DNA of 64,000 nt from Barnesiella merdipullorum (GTDB taxonomy: Bacteria; Bacteroidota; Bacteroidia; Bacteroidales; Barnesiellaceae). The position numbers were made by a program, and so were the translations under genes. The notes beneath the pieces were generated by a model. The model searched no databases, was not told the origin of the DNA, and saw only the letters and a program-made list of their open reading frames with translations. Where the stretch lies: assembly GCA_019116365.1 (NCBI GenBank), contig DXBT01000031.1, forward strand, positions 68,640 to 132,639, in the 5' to 3' direction. Position 1 is the stretch's first letter. The number at the start of each line of letters is the position of its first letter. Positions 43,743 to 53,116 of this stretch are shown piece by piece.

Positions 43743-43801
43743 CAAAAAAAGTACCCGTGACGGGCGAAGGGGAGATCGCGAGCCACGGGTAGGGTCGTAT
43801 G
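43743..43801 (-). terminator. Terminator of rubrerythrin gene
   Basis: TACCCGTG (43752-43759) pairs with CACGGGTA (43794-43801); on the minus strand it is followed by a run of seven T. It lies downstream of rubrerythrin. Confidence 0.65.
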
Positions 43802-43830
43802 AAAAGATAGGTAGTTTTGTTTCGGTGCAG

Positions 43831-44406
43831 TTAATAGTTCTCTCGGGCGGGTTCGAAGAAGGCGCGCGGTTCGAGACAGGCCGGGCATCGGGCCGGGGCC
43901 ACGGTACCTTCGTAGATGTAGCCACAGTTGCGGCATTGCCAGCGGATAGGAGTATTGCGTTTGAAGAGGGTGTCGTCGTTGAGCCGCTCGAGCAATTTGC
44001 GGTAACGCCATTCGTGGAAGTTCTCGACCTGTGCAATCATCTTGAAGGCAGTAGCCACATCCTTGAAACCTTCGTCGGTAGCCACCTGCTCGAAGTCGTT
44101 GTAGAGGTCGCTCCATTCGAGGCGTTCGCCCTCAGCTGCTTCGAGCAGATTTTCGGCCGTGGTACCTATGCGTCCGGCCGGGTATTCGGCAGTAATCGAG
44201 ACCATGCCTCCCTGGAGAAACTTGAAGAAACGGGTGGCGTGGGCCAACTCCTGTTCGGCCGTTTCGGCAAAGACGGCGCTTATCTGTTCATATCCCTCTT
44301 CTTTGGCCTTGCGGGCAAAGAGTGTATATCGGTTGCGGGCCTGCGACTCGCCGGCAAAGGCTTTGAGCAGGTTTTGTTCGGTTAGGGTTCCTTGAATCGA
44401 TTTCAT
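43831..44406 (-). CDS. rbr: Rubrerythrin
   Basis: A 191-aa non-haem iron peroxidase of anaerobes that reduces hydrogen peroxide. The ferritin-like four-helix domain carries the diiron ligands in AGESQARNRY (about residues 19-28), ETAEQELAHA, and EGERLEW and QVENFHEWRY; the C-terminal rubredoxin domain has CRNCGYIYEG and CPACLEPR (four cysteines). The layout is complete. The gene is free-standing; oxidative-stress control is known for the family but no operator is identified here. Confidence 0.96.
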   Translation of the reverse strand: MKSIQGTLTEQNLLKAFAGESQARNRYTLFARKAKEEGYEQISAVFAETAEQELAHATRFFKFLQGGMVSITAEYPAGRIGTTAENLLEAAEGERLEWSDLYNDFEQVATDEGFKDVATAFKMIAQVENFHEWRYRKLLERLNDDTLFKRNTPIRWQCRNCGYIYEGTVAPARCPACLEPRAFFEPARENY

Positions 44407-44513
44407 AGTGGCAATTTGTTTTTGTACAGTAAGAACAAACGGCCCGTGAAAAGGTTCAGAAAAAACGAATGGAAAAGATTTTTTCTCTTAAAAGGGGTAG
44501 GGGTGATAAAACG

Positions 44514-44547
44514 AAAACGGGTTCGGCACAGTTGCCGAACCCGTTTC
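44514..44547. terminator. Terminator of the prolyl oligopeptidase gene
   Basis: CGGGTTCGGCA (44518-44528) pairs with TGCCGAACCCG (44533-44543) around a four-base loop, flanked by A and T runs; works for the minus-strand gene ending at 44572. Confidence 0.85.
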
Positions 44548-44571
44548 GTCATTAGGTTAGTATCTGTTTTT

Positions 44572-46722
44572 TTATTTCTCTTTCATCTGCTCTACGGGAA
44601 CATAAGGCGTATTGGTGTTCTGGAAGAGGAAAGCGTAGCAATCGGTGGCCTCGTCGATGCGTTTCGACACCGGCTTGCCGGCTCCGTGTCCGGCTTTCGA
44701 GTCGATGCGGATGAGAATGGGGGCATCGCCGGCCTGGGCATATTGCATCTGAGCCGCAAACTTGAACGAGTGGGCCGGTACTACCCGGTCGTCGTGGTCG
44801 GCGGTGGTGATAAGTGTGGCGGGGTATTTCTCGCCCTTTTTGATGTTGTGCAGCGGCGAGTATTTATAGAGGTATTCAAACTGCTCGGGGTTGTCGCTCG
44901 AACCATACTCTACAACCCATCCCCAACCAATGGTGAATTTGTGGTAGCGGAGCATGTCCATCACCCCTACACTGGGCAGGCACACGGCAAAGAGGTCGGG
45001 GCGCTGTACCTCGCAGGCACCCACAAGCAGACCGCCGTTCGAGCCACCGGCAATGGCCAGCTTTTTCGACGAGGTATATCGGTTATCGATGAGGTATTTG
45101 GCTGCCGAAATGAAGTCGTCGAATACGTTCTGTTTGTTCTCGAGCATGCCGGCCTTGTGCCACTTCTCGCCATACTCGAGGCCTCCGCGCAGTGTGACAA
45201 ATACATATATGCCGCCCTGCTCCATAAACATGATCGACGAGGGGCTGAACGACGGGGTGAGGTTTATCTGGAAACCGCCGTATCCATAGAGGTAACAGGG
45301 GTTGTTACCGTTGAGTTTCAGCCCTTTCTTGTACGAGACAAACATGGGCACGCGTGTGCCGTCCTTGCTGGTGAAGAATATCTGCTCGGTGGTGAAATCG
45401 TCGGGGTTGAAGGCAACCTCGGGGCGCAGATAGAGTGTCGATTTTCCGCTCTCGATGTCGAACGAATAGCTGGTTGCCGGGGACGTGAAGGTGGTAATCG
45501 AGTAGTAGAGCTGGGTATCCTCCTTCTCGCCGTTGAACCCGTCGATCGTGCCGATGCCCGGCAGGGTAACCTCGCGAATGAGCGAGCCGTCCATGCGGTA
45601 TTGGTAAACCTTGTTTTGGGCATCTTCGAGATAGACGGCCATCAGGCAACCGCCGGCTGCGCTTACCCGTTCGAGCAGAGTCTCTTTTTCAGCAATCACC
45701 ACCTCGCGTTTCGAGGGGTTGTTGAGGTCGATTTTGATGAGGTTATAGTTCTCGGCTCCTTCGTTGGACATGACATAGAGCTGGTCGTTCTCGCACTCGA
45801 CGATACTGTAGTCGTGGGTGAATCCCTGGAGCAGCACGTTGAACGAGGAGTCGGTGTTTCGCTTGTAGAGTATCTCGCTGCCCGACGTTCCCTCCGACGA
45901 CGATATGAAAGTCCAGCGGCTGTCGTCGCTCTCCCAGGCCGAGAAGTAGCGCAACGGGTGTTTCGGGTCGGTATAGACGAGGCGGTCGGCACTTTGGGGG
46001 GTGCCTACTTGGTGATAATAGACTTTTTGATATTCGTTCTTGGAGGTAAACACGCCATCTTTGGGCTCGTCGTATCGGCTGTAATAGAATCCTTTGCCGT
46101 CGGCACTCCAGGTAGCTCCCGAGAATTTGGCCCACTTGATGCAGTCGTCGAGCTGGCGTTTGCTTTCGGTCTCCATGACGTGTATCTCAACCCAGTCCGA
46201 ACCCGAAGCCGCGGTGGCGAAAGCGAAATATTTGCCGTCTTTCGAGAATGAGGTGGAGGCCAGGGCTACGGTTCCGTCGTCGGACAGTTGGTTGGGGTCA
46301 AGGAACACTTCGGCTTCTGCCCCCTGGCTTGCCCGGCGATAGATGACGGCCTGGTTTTGCAGTCCGTCGTTGCGCGAGAAGTAGAGCCAATCGCCCTTTT
46401 TCGTGGGGGCACTCTCTTGGGGATAGTTCCACAACTCGGTCAGTCGGTCTTTGATGGCTTGGCGGAAGGGAATCTTCGACAGGTAGTCGAAGGTCACTTC
46501 GTTTTCGGCCTTCACCCAAGCGGCCGTTGCCTCAGAACTGTCGTTTTCGAGCCAACGGTAGGGGTCGGGCACTTCGGTCCCGAAGTAGTTGTCGGTCTCG
46601 TTGCCGCGTTCGGCTTCGGGATAAGGCAGGTGTTCTATTTTCATAACTTGTTTGCAACTGGAAAATGTGGTCATCGCTATGGCCGTTAGGGCGACCGGGA
46701 TGAGTCGATTTTTCATCATCAT
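44572..46722 (-). CDS. Prolyl oligopeptidase family serine peptidase (S9), lipoprotein
   Basis: A 716-aa envelope peptidase that cleaves short peptides after proline. A lipoprotein signal ends in TTFSSC near residue 23. The N-terminal seven-bladed propeller region starts with PYPEAERGNETDNYFGTEVPDPYRWLEND; the C-terminal alpha/beta-hydrolase domain holds the serine in AGGSNGGLLVG (about 560), aspartate in DHDDRVVP (about 655) and histidine in AGHGAG (about 690). The triad and order are intact, so it should be active. The start may be any of the first three methionines (46722-46716). It is flanked by rubrerythrin and nadB without evident link. Confidence 0.93.
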   Translation of the reverse strand: MMMKNRLIPVALTAIAMTTFSSCKQVMKIEHLPYPEAERGNETDNYFGTEVPDPYRWLENDSSEATAAWVKAENEVTFDYLSKIPFRQAIKDRLTELWNYPQESAPTKKGDWLYFSRNDGLQNQAVIYRRASQGAEAEVFLDPNQLSDDGTVALASTSFSKDGKYFAFATAASGSDWVEIHVMETESKRQLDDCIKWAKFSGATWSADGKGFYYSRYDEPKDGVFTSKNEYQKVYYHQVGTPQSADRLVYTDPKHPLRYFSAWESDDSRWTFISSSEGTSGSEILYKRNTDSSFNVLLQGFTHDYSIVECENDQLYVMSNEGAENYNLIKIDLNNPSKREVVIAEKETLLERVSAAGGCLMAVYLEDAQNKVYQYRMDGSLIREVTLPGIGTIDGFNGEKEDTQLYYSITTFTSPATSYSFDIESGKSTLYLRPEVAFNPDDFTTEQIFFTSKDGTRVPMFVSYKKGLKLNGNNPCYLYGYGGFQINLTPSFSPSSIMFMEQGGIYVFVTLRGGLEYGEKWHKAGMLENKQNVFDDFISAAKYLIDNRYTSSKKLAIAGGSNGGLLVGACEVQRPDLFAVCLPSVGVMDMLRYHKFTIGWGWVVEYGSSDNPEQFEYLYKYSPLHNIKKGEKYPATLITTADHDDRVVPAHSFKFAAQMQYAQAGDAPILIRIDSKAGHGAGKPVSKRIDEATDCYAFLFQNTNTPYVPVEQMKEK

Positions 46723-46840
46723 CTGTTTTTTTAGAATTTGTTACCTGTTTAGTTGATAAACCCCTCAAAAAGTCGGCGTATCGGGCTCTTGAGGGGTCTA
46801 TGTATTTTCTATCTCGAACAGCGGCCGAACCGCTGCGGGA

Positions 46841-48424
46841 TTACTTGTGAGGCGTGGTATCGGGGTGCGGATAGTCGATGGTGTAATGCAACCCTCGGCT
46901 CTCCTTGCGGTCCATGGCCTGGCGCATGACCAAATAACCGGTATTGATCATGTTGCGCAACTCGCAAATCTCTTTCGAGGCTTTGCTGCGCTTGAAGAGG
47001 CTTTCGGTCTCTTCGTAGAGAATATCGAGGCGGTCCCAGGCTCGTTTGAGGCGCAGGTTGGAGCGGACGATACCCACGTAGGTACTCATGATTTGTCCTA
47101 CCTCTTTGACGCTTTGGGTGATGAGCACCATCTCCTCGGGCGACTGGGTTCCCTCGTCGTTCCACTCGGGGACGTTCTCCTGGTAGGAGTAGTTGTCGAT
47201 GACCTTGAGGCTGTGTTTGGCAGCGGCATCGGCATAGACCACGGCTTCGATAAGCGAGTTTGAGGCCAGGCGGTTACCACCATGCAGACCCGTGCAGGCA
47301 CATTCGCCCACGGCATAGAGGCGGTTGATCGACGAGCGGGCGTCGAGATCGACCTTGATTCCGCCACACAGATAGTGGGCTGCGGGGGCTACGGGTATGT
47401 AGTCGCGGGTAATGTCGATGCCCAGGCTCAGACACTTCTCATAGATGTTGGGGAAGTGTTTCTTGGTCTCTTCGGGGTCTTTGTGGGTGACGTCGAGATA
47501 GACGTGGTCGTCGCCCCGGTTTTTCATCTCGTTGTCGATGGCGCGGGCCACGATGTCGCGGGGAGCCAGCGACAGACGGGGGTCGTACTTCTGCATGAAC
47601 TCTTTGCCGTCGAGGGTGCGCAACACGGCGCCGTATCCGCGCATGGCCTCGGTAATGAGGAACGAGGGGCGGTCGCCGGGGTGGTAGAGGGCTGTGGGGT
47701 GGAACTGGATGAACTCCATGTCCTTGACGGTGCCCTTGGCCCGATAGACCATGGCGATGCCGTCGCCGGTAGCCACGAGCGGGTTGGTGGTGGTCTGGTA
47801 GATGGCACCCACGCCGCCGGTAGCCATGAGGGTTACCTTGGAGAGGAATGTATCTACCTTGCCGGTATTGAGGTCGAGCACATAGGCACCGTAGCACTCA
47901 ATATCGGGGGTCTGCCGGGTAACGGTTACCCCCAGGTGGTGCTGGGTGATGATTTCGATGGCAAAATGTTTTTCGAAGATGGTGATGTTGGGGTGTTGTT
48001 TGACGGCCTTGATGAGGCTGTCTTGAATCTCGGCCCCGGTATTGTCTTTGTGGTGGAGGATACGAAACTCGGAGTGGCCACCCTCGCGGTGCAGGTCGAA
48101 CTCTCCTTTTTCGTTTTTGTCGAACTCGACGCCCCATTTGATAAGTTCCTTGATTTGTGAGGGAGCCTCGCGCACTACCTTCTCGACAGCGGCGCGGTCG
48201 CTGAGCCAGTCGCCGGCAATCATGGTGTCTTCGATATGATTTTCGAAGTTATCGACCAGGGTGTTGGTGACCGAGGCCACGCCACCTTGGGCGAAATAGG
48301 TATTGGCCTCTTCCAGTTCGGTCTTGCAAATGAGGGCTACTTTTCCTTTGTGTGCCACTTTGAGGGCAAAACTCATTCCGGCGATACCGGAACCGATGAT
48401 TAAAAAGTCGAATTTTCGTATCAT
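46841..48424 (-). CDS. nadB: L-aspartate oxidase
   Basis: A 527-aa FAD enzyme oxidising aspartate to iminoaspartate, the step before NadA in NAD synthesis. FAD motif GSGIAGMSFAL near residue 11, TYFAQGGVASV, HREGGHSEFRILH, EFIQFHPTALYHP and HYLCGGIKVD followed by GECACTGLHGGNRLASNSL, all as expected for NadB/succinate dehydrogenase-type flavoproteins. The ATG at 48424 (MIRKFDFLIIG) is chosen over a 95-residue longer frame that lacks homology. nadA lies 21 kb away. It is about 120 bases from the S9 gene. Confidence 0.95.
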   Translation of the reverse strand: MIRKFDFLIIGSGIAGMSFALKVAHKGKVALICKTELEEANTYFAQGGVASVTNTLVDNFENHIEDTMIAGDWLSDRAAVEKVVREAPSQIKELIKWGVEFDKNEKGEFDLHREGGHSEFRILHHKDNTGAEIQDSLIKAVKQHPNITIFEKHFAIEIITQHHLGVTVTRQTPDIECYGAYVLDLNTGKVDTFLSKVTLMATGGVGAIYQTTTNPLVATGDGIAMVYRAKGTVKDMEFIQFHPTALYHPGDRPSFLITEAMRGYGAVLRTLDGKEFMQKYDPRLSLAPRDIVARAIDNEMKNRGDDHVYLDVTHKDPEETKKHFPNIYEKCLSLGIDITRDYIPVAPAAHYLCGGIKVDLDARSSINRLYAVGECACTGLHGGNRLASNSLIEAVVYADAAAKHSLKVIDNYSYQENVPEWNDEGTQSPEEMVLITQSVKEVGQIMSTYVGIVRSNLRLKRAWDRLDILYEETESLFKRSKASKEICELRNMINTGYLVMRQAMDRKESRGLHYTIDYPHPDTTPHK

Positions 48425-48743
48425 CTCTCTTTCTTTTTGTGGAGGGAATACGGGATTGTTCTGCATTTTTCTTTGCACAAAGATAGAAATAATTGCAACA
48501 AAATGTACCTTTGCGCCCAGATTCTGTGTAGAATAGCCGCCCGGGTAGAAAAAAGGGTCGGGTAGGGCGAAAAAAAATGAATCTGAAATAGGGGAAAAAC
48601 GTTTTGATAACGTTTTATAAATGAGAATTTTATTTCTTCCTCTTTGGGAAAATAATGAGAAGGAGAAAAATTTTTCAAACGCATGCAGCAAAATAGGTGT
48701 GTAATACATCTATTCTTATGTAAACCAAATTGAGAGTTAAGGA
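48425..48743. other. Intergenic region between nadB and a glycosyltransferase
   Basis: 319 bases without a gene. Contains a minus-strand TATCTTTG (48478-48485) that may serve nadB and a plus-strand TACCTTTG (48506-48513) that may serve the glycosyltransferase, but in neither case is a well-spaced TTG visible. The rest is A/T-rich and featureless. Confidence 0.4.
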
Positions 48744-49952
48744 ATGATTATAGGATTCGATGCAAAAAGGGCTAACGCCAATTTTACCGGTTTGGGCAAT
48801 TACAGCCGATTCATGGTAGATACGATGGCTACATATGGCAACGAACACAAGTACCGTATGTATATACCCAAGAAATGCAAGAATGCCTTATACGATTCGC
48901 TGTTGAAGCACAAAAACGTAGCTTCGATATTGCCCCGTTCCTTTTTCATGAAAAGTTGCAAGGCGCTGTGGCGCACTTTCTTCATCAAGCGCGGCCTGTT
49001 GCAAGACGGTGTGCAGCTGTACCACGGCTTGAGCAATGAGTTGCCCGTAGGGCTTCACCGCACGGGCATACGCAGTGTGGTGACCATTCACGACCTCATT
49101 TTCTTGCGGTATCCCCAGTATTATCACCGGTTGGACCGCATGATTTATAATTACAAGTTCAGATATGCCTGTCGCAAGGCCGACCGCATAGTGGCGGTGA
49201 GCGAGTGCACCAAGCGCGATATCGTGAAGTTCTATGGTATCTCGCCCGATAAAATCGATGTGGTTTATCAGGGGTGCGACCCCGTTTTTGCCCAGCCGGT
49301 ATCGGATGCCGAGAAGTCGCGTGTGCTTGCGGCTTATGGCTTGCCCGAACACTTTATCTTGAGTGTAGGTACCATCGAGGAGCGTAAAAACCTGTTGCTG
49401 GCCGTGAAGGCTGTCGAGCAATTGGGCGATGTGCATTTGGTGGCCGTGGGCAAGAGTACTGCGTATGCCGATAAGGTAAAGGACTATGTCGAGTCTCATG
49501 GGCTGAGCGATCGGGTACATATCATCCACAATTTGAAGTTTGGAGACCTGCCGGTGTTGTATCATCTGGCTACGGCCTTTGTCTATCCGTCGCGTTTCGA
49601 GGGATTCGGTATTCCCATCGTCGAGGCTCTCTCGGCCGGAGTACCGGTTATCGCCGCTACGGGTTCGTGCCTCGAAGAGGCAGGCGGGCCTCACTCGATA
49701 TATGTGGGACCCGACGATGTGGAGGGTATGGTTGCTGCCATGAAGCGGGTGCTGAGTGACGAGAATCTGCGCCGTGAGATGATAGCACAGGGCAAGGTCT
49801 ATGTCGAGCGGTTCGACCCGAAACGGCTGGCCGACGAGATGAATACCGTGTATCTGAAATGTTTCGACGACAACGCTTCGGGCGAAGACCGTTTCGTGCA
49901 GACCTCGTCGAACATACGGAAAAAAATATCGCGATACCTTCCCTTCTTGTAG
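48744..49952 (+). CDS. Glycosyltransferase family 4
   Basis: A 402-aa GT-B enzyme of the GT4/GT1 superfamily that adds sugars to surface glycans. The donor-binding C-terminal half shows LSVGTIEERKNLLLAVKAV (about residues 206-224), YPSRFEGFGIPIVEALSAGVPVIAATGSCLEEAGG (about 279-313), the standard EX7E motif with EGFGIPIVE. N-terminal acceptor domain begins IIGFDAKRANANFTGLGNYSRF. No membrane helix. The gene is alone on the plus strand; neighbours on the minus strand are also glycan-related. Confidence 0.92.
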   Translation: MIIGFDAKRANANFTGLGNYSRFMVDTMATYGNEHKYRMYIPKKCKNALYDSLLKHKNVASILPRSFFMKSCKALWRTFFIKRGLLQDGVQLYHGLSNELPVGLHRTGIRSVVTIHDLIFLRYPQYYHRLDRMIYNYKFRYACRKADRIVAVSECTKRDIVKFYGISPDKIDVVYQGCDPVFAQPVSDAEKSRVLAAYGLPEHFILSVGTIEERKNLLLAVKAVEQLGDVHLVAVGKSTAYADKVKDYVESHGLSDRVHIIHNLKFGDLPVLYHLATAFVYPSRFEGFGIPIVEALSAGVPVIAATGSCLEEAGGPHSIYVGPDDVEGMVAAMKRVLSDENLRREMIAQGKVYVERFDPKRLADEMNTVYLKCFDDNASGEDRFVQTSSNIRKKISRYLPFL

Positions 49953-49982
49953 AAAGAGGAGTGGAGGTTGGGTGCGGCAGCC

Positions 49983-50783
49983 TTAATTGCCGTGTCTGAG
50001 TGTTTGTATATGTTGTTCCCAAAAGGACAACATATTTTTTTTGCTCCATCCGTGGCACCCGAAGGGAAGCCGGTGGCCGTTGAGTTCGTAGCAGGCGGCC
50101 GGATTCTTGTCGAACGAGAATTGGAGTGCCTCTTGCCAGTGGGGAATCTTCAGCCGTTCTTCGTGCCGGTTGACCTCGAGGCTCCAAAAGATGTCTTCGT
50201 TGTAGAAATCGATGCCGGGATGGCTCAGGTAACGGGCTATCTGGGGTTCCATATCACGGGCCGTGCGGGCAAAGGTGTCGATGTGTCGCAACGACAGGCC
50301 GCCGTTGCCCACCCGATAGTAGAGCTGGCTGTAGTCCGAGGCTCCCGAGATGTGGCAGTAGATGCGTTTCAGGCGATTGAAGATGCGGTAGTAGAGTCGG
50401 CCATATTTGGGTTTGGGTATCCAGGGGGCTCCTATGTAGTCGTAGCCTCGGGCACACCAGGCGTCGAGTTGGTCGTCGAAGACCCAGGCATCGGGTTGAT
50501 AGATGAGCATGTAGTCCCACGACTCGAAGGTCTCGTAGAACCGGGGCGACATCATAAGCCGGTTGTAGGCGGCAATGCCCAGGAAACAGCTGTCGGGGAA
50601 ATCGACAATGAGATTGGGTCGATAGGTTTCGGCCAAGGGTGATGGGTCGAGCGACTGGGGTTTCACGAAGCAGATTTCGTGCGAAGCAAGGACTTTGAAG
50701 CATTGGCGTAACGATGCCTGCTCGTAGTCGGTCAGCCGGGTCGTATAGATGGGGATAATGACAATTACTCGCTTCTTGTTCAT
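49983..50783 (-). CDS. DUF5672 family protein (putative glycosyltransferase)
   Basis: A 266-aa protein resembling nucleotide-diphospho-sugar transferases. RVIVIIPIYTTRLTDYEQASLRQC at the N-terminus, YMLIYQPDAWVFDDQLDAWCARGYDYIGAPW (about residues 90-120) and YRVGNGGLSLRHIDTF (about 158-173), NEDIFWSLEV near 203. These are DUF5672 signatures, with the YQPDAWVF acidic motif likely coordinating metal like a DXD. The start overlaps the upstream GT4 stop by four bases (ATGA), so the two act together. Substrate unknown. Confidence 0.82.
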   Translation of the reverse strand: MNKKRVIVIIPIYTTRLTDYEQASLRQCFKVLASHEICFVKPQSLDPSPLAETYRPNLIVDFPDSCFLGIAAYNRLMMSPRFYETFESWDYMLIYQPDAWVFDDQLDAWCARGYDYIGAPWIPKPKYGRLYYRIFNRLKRIYCHISGASDYSQLYYRVGNGGLSLRHIDTFARTARDMEPQIARYLSHPGIDFYNEDIFWSLEVNRHEERLKIPHWQEALQFSFDKNPAACYELNGHRLPFGCHGWSKKNMLSFWEQHIQTLRHGN

Positions 50784-51913
50784 GATTGGGGCGGATTGGT
50801 TATCGAGATGAACTCCTCGGCAAAAGCCTGTCCGGGGAACAGGTGCTCGACCGATTTCAATGCGTTTTTCCTTAGTTCGTCGAGATTGGCCTGTTGCAAC
50901 TCGATAATTTTCCAGGTCAAGTCATTTACATCGTCGCGAGAGTAGAGGTAACCGTTGTACCCTTCTCGAATGACCTCTTTCCCGAAAGGTTTATCGGGGG
51001 CAATGACCGGGAGCCCGCACTTGAGCTCCTCGATGATGGTGCGGCTACTGCACTCAAATCGTGAACACACTATGGCCGCGTCGGCCTGAATCAGATAATC
51101 GTTGGGGTGGATGGTGTGCTCGACAATCGATACATTGTGGTCGAGTTTATAATTGTTGATTTTCTCTTTGAGTTCCTGGGCATATCGGCTTTCATTGTCG
51201 CCGATGAGTAACAGGTGGGTTTCGGGATACTCCTCGACCACTTTGCGCAAGGCTTCGATGGCAATATGTTGTCCTTTGTTGGGCTCGAAATTCCCCAGCA
51301 TGCCCAGTGTGAATGGCTGGTCGGCTCGGGGAAGACGAGGAGGAACAGCCTCGATAGGCTGGTATATGACGGCAATCTTTTCGGGCGACAGGTATCGCTT
51401 GGCGTAGTAGTTGGCAACAAAGTCGGATGTGACGATGATCTTTTGCGAAAGTGCATTTACCCGGGTGAGGCTATGAGCCTTTCCAAAGAGATAGACGAGG
51501 TTGCGAGCCAGTTCGGGTATCTCGTGGACCAGCCAGTCGTGGGGTACCTTTTCGGCTTGTGAAGCAAGAGCCCCGATAGGAGTAGCCAGCGTATTGGTAA
51601 AGGTTATCTGTGGTTTTACCCGGCGTATGTACCGGCGGGTCTTGTATATGGCTATGTGCTTGCGCAGATTGAAGAGCAGACGCTTGTGCCATCCGTTTTT
51701 AGAGGGGCGCACCAGCCACCAGGGTTGGCGTATGAAGGTATATCCGGCCAGGTAGGGCTGTGCTGTCTCCCACAACTCTCCCCGTCCGGGAAAGACAACG
51801 TAAATCTCCCACGAATCGCCGCGGGCCTGTTTGATTCCCTTGATTAAATCCAGCAGATATTGTTCTGCGTCACCGGTGGTTTGTTTTCCATGTGAAAAGA
51901 GGAGGATCTTCAT
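50780..51913 (-). CDS. Glycosyltransferase family 4
   Basis: A 377-aa GT-B enzyme. Begins MKILLFSHGKQTTGDAEQYLLDLI, with the donor-site LGMLGNFEPNKGQHIAIEALRKV (about residues 200-222) and CSRFECSSRTIIEELKCGLPVIAPDKPFGKEVI (about 285-317). The ATG at 51913 is chosen over a start seven codons earlier. It is followed by the coupled DUF5672 gene; both probably build one surface polysaccharide or LPS core. A minus-strand TATCTTTG at 52065-52072 could be its promoter. Confidence 0.9.
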   Translation of the reverse strand: MKILLFSHGKQTTGDAEQYLLDLIKGIKQARGDSWEIYVVFPGRGELWETAQPYLAGYTFIRQPWWLVRPSKNGWHKRLLFNLRKHIAIYKTRRYIRRVKPQITFTNTLATPIGALASQAEKVPHDWLVHEIPELARNLVYLFGKAHSLTRVNALSQKIIVTSDFVANYYAKRYLSPEKIAVIYQPIEAVPPRLPRADQPFTLGMLGNFEPNKGQHIAIEALRKVVEEYPETHLLLIGDNESRYAQELKEKINNYKLDHNVSIVEHTIHPNDYLIQADAAIVCSRFECSSRTIIEELKCGLPVIAPDKPFGKEVIREGYNGYLYSRDDVNDLTWKIIELQQANLDELRKNALKSVEHLFPGQAFAEEFISITNPPQS

Positions 51914-52228
51914 CGGGGTTGTCGTTTTTATCAAGGTTAAAGTTATGTCACGGGGATATGGCTTGTCTTGTTGTATTGTCGTCGATTATCGACGTGCGAG
52001 GCTGCTGACAACCCCACATCCCGATAGTTTTTCTGTTGAGTTATTACTGTGCTGTTTCTGGTCACAAAGATAGCGATAAATCTTTAAATGCCTGTGTTTC
52101 GTGAAGGTGAATGAGCAAAATGAACAAAAATTGTACTGTTGGGAGGTATTTTTCCACTCCCTTTTTAATGGGTATCGACCGATATATATTACCTTTGTCC
52201 CCAGAACCCAGATTGCTAAGGCTTTTTT
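51914..52228. other. Intergenic region between divergent glycosyltransferase genes
   Basis: 315 bases with no gene. Minus-strand TATCTTTG at 52065-52072 and plus-strand TACCTTTG at 52190-52197 are likely -7 boxes of the flanking divergent genes. No clear -33 elements; otherwise nothing seen. Confidence 0.45.
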
Positions 52229-53113
52229 ATGATTTCCATCATAGTTTGTTCCATCAATCCTGCCAAAGTTGAAGCGTTTCGAGCCAATGTGCTCGAGACA
52301 ATAGGTCTCCCCTGCGAGTTTATCTTTTATGACAATCGGGAGACAGGCTACAGCATTACTCATGTGTATAATCTTTGTGCCGAGAAGGCCAAGGGCGAAT
52401 ACCTCTGTTTTGCCCATGAGGATATCTGTTTCAGAACTTCCAACTGGGGTGAGCGCGTTGTGTCGCTGTTGCAGAAACCTACTACGGGAGTTGTGGGTTT
52501 TGCCGGTTCGACGGCCAAGTTGGCTACCTATTCGGGATGGGGCTCGATGAAACAATACACGCGCTACAACTATGTGCAGCGCTTTAGAGATGGCTCCATA
52601 AAATATTTTATTGCCAACCCCGACAAGGTATCGGCTTCGCCGGTAATCGTGCTCGATGGTATGTGCCTGTTTATGCGTCGGGAGGTGTGGGCCGAGATTC
52701 GGTTCGACGAGAAGACTTTCCAGGGCTTCCATCTGTATGACCTCGATATCTCGATGGCCGTAGGACAGAAGTATGTCAACTATGTGATAAATGATGTGCT
52801 GCTGGAGCACTTCTCCGAGGGCTCTTACAACAAGGCCTGGTTTGACGACACGGTGAAGTTTCACAAGAAATGGGCCGATCGCCTGCCTTTTTATCTGAAG
52901 AAACCCAATCCGGTGGTGGCCTATTTCAGGGAGATAAGGATGTCGTTTCTCTTTATCAGGATGTTGATGAAGAAGCGTGTGGGCAGTTGGGACTTTATCG
53001 AGTTCTGCTGTCACGAACACTTCAAGCGCTACTATTGGCACATCAGTTCGCTCAAACTGTTGCAACGACTCTACAAGTACAAGCGGCAATGGCGTCGCGA
53101 GGGGTTGTTGTAA
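52229..53113 (+). CDS. Glycosyltransferase, StrF-like (GT2 type)
   Basis: A 294-aa putative GT-A glycosyltransferase. SIIVCSINPAKVEAFRANVLETIGLPCEFIFYDNRE begins a Glyco_tranf_2_5/StrF-type domain; KGEYLCFAHEDICFRTSNWGERV (about residues 52-74) contains the HED acidic motif in place of DXD, followed by LDGMCLFMRREVWAEIRFDEKTFQGFHLYDLDIS, typical of the family. No transmembrane segment. It is last in the glycosyltransferase group and convergent with the alkylation repair gene, separated by 3 bases. Confidence 0.85.
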   Translation: MISIIVCSINPAKVEAFRANVLETIGLPCEFIFYDNRETGYSITHVYNLCAEKAKGEYLCFAHEDICFRTSNWGERVVSLLQKPTTGVVGFAGSTAKLATYSGWGSMKQYTRYNYVQRFRDGSIKYFIANPDKVSASPVIVLDGMCLFMRREVWAEIRFDEKTFQGFHLYDLDISMAVGQKYVNYVINDVLLEHFSEGSYNKAWFDDTVKFHKKWADRLPFYLKKPNPVVAYFREIRMSFLFIRMLMKKRVGSWDFIEFCCHEHFKRYYWHISSLKLLQRLYKYKRQWRREGLL

Positions 53114-53116
53114 TCT

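Noticed and set aside
44392..46251. 619-residue open frame on the plus strand
   Set aside because: Antisense to the prolyl oligopeptidase, whose catalytic triad is intact.
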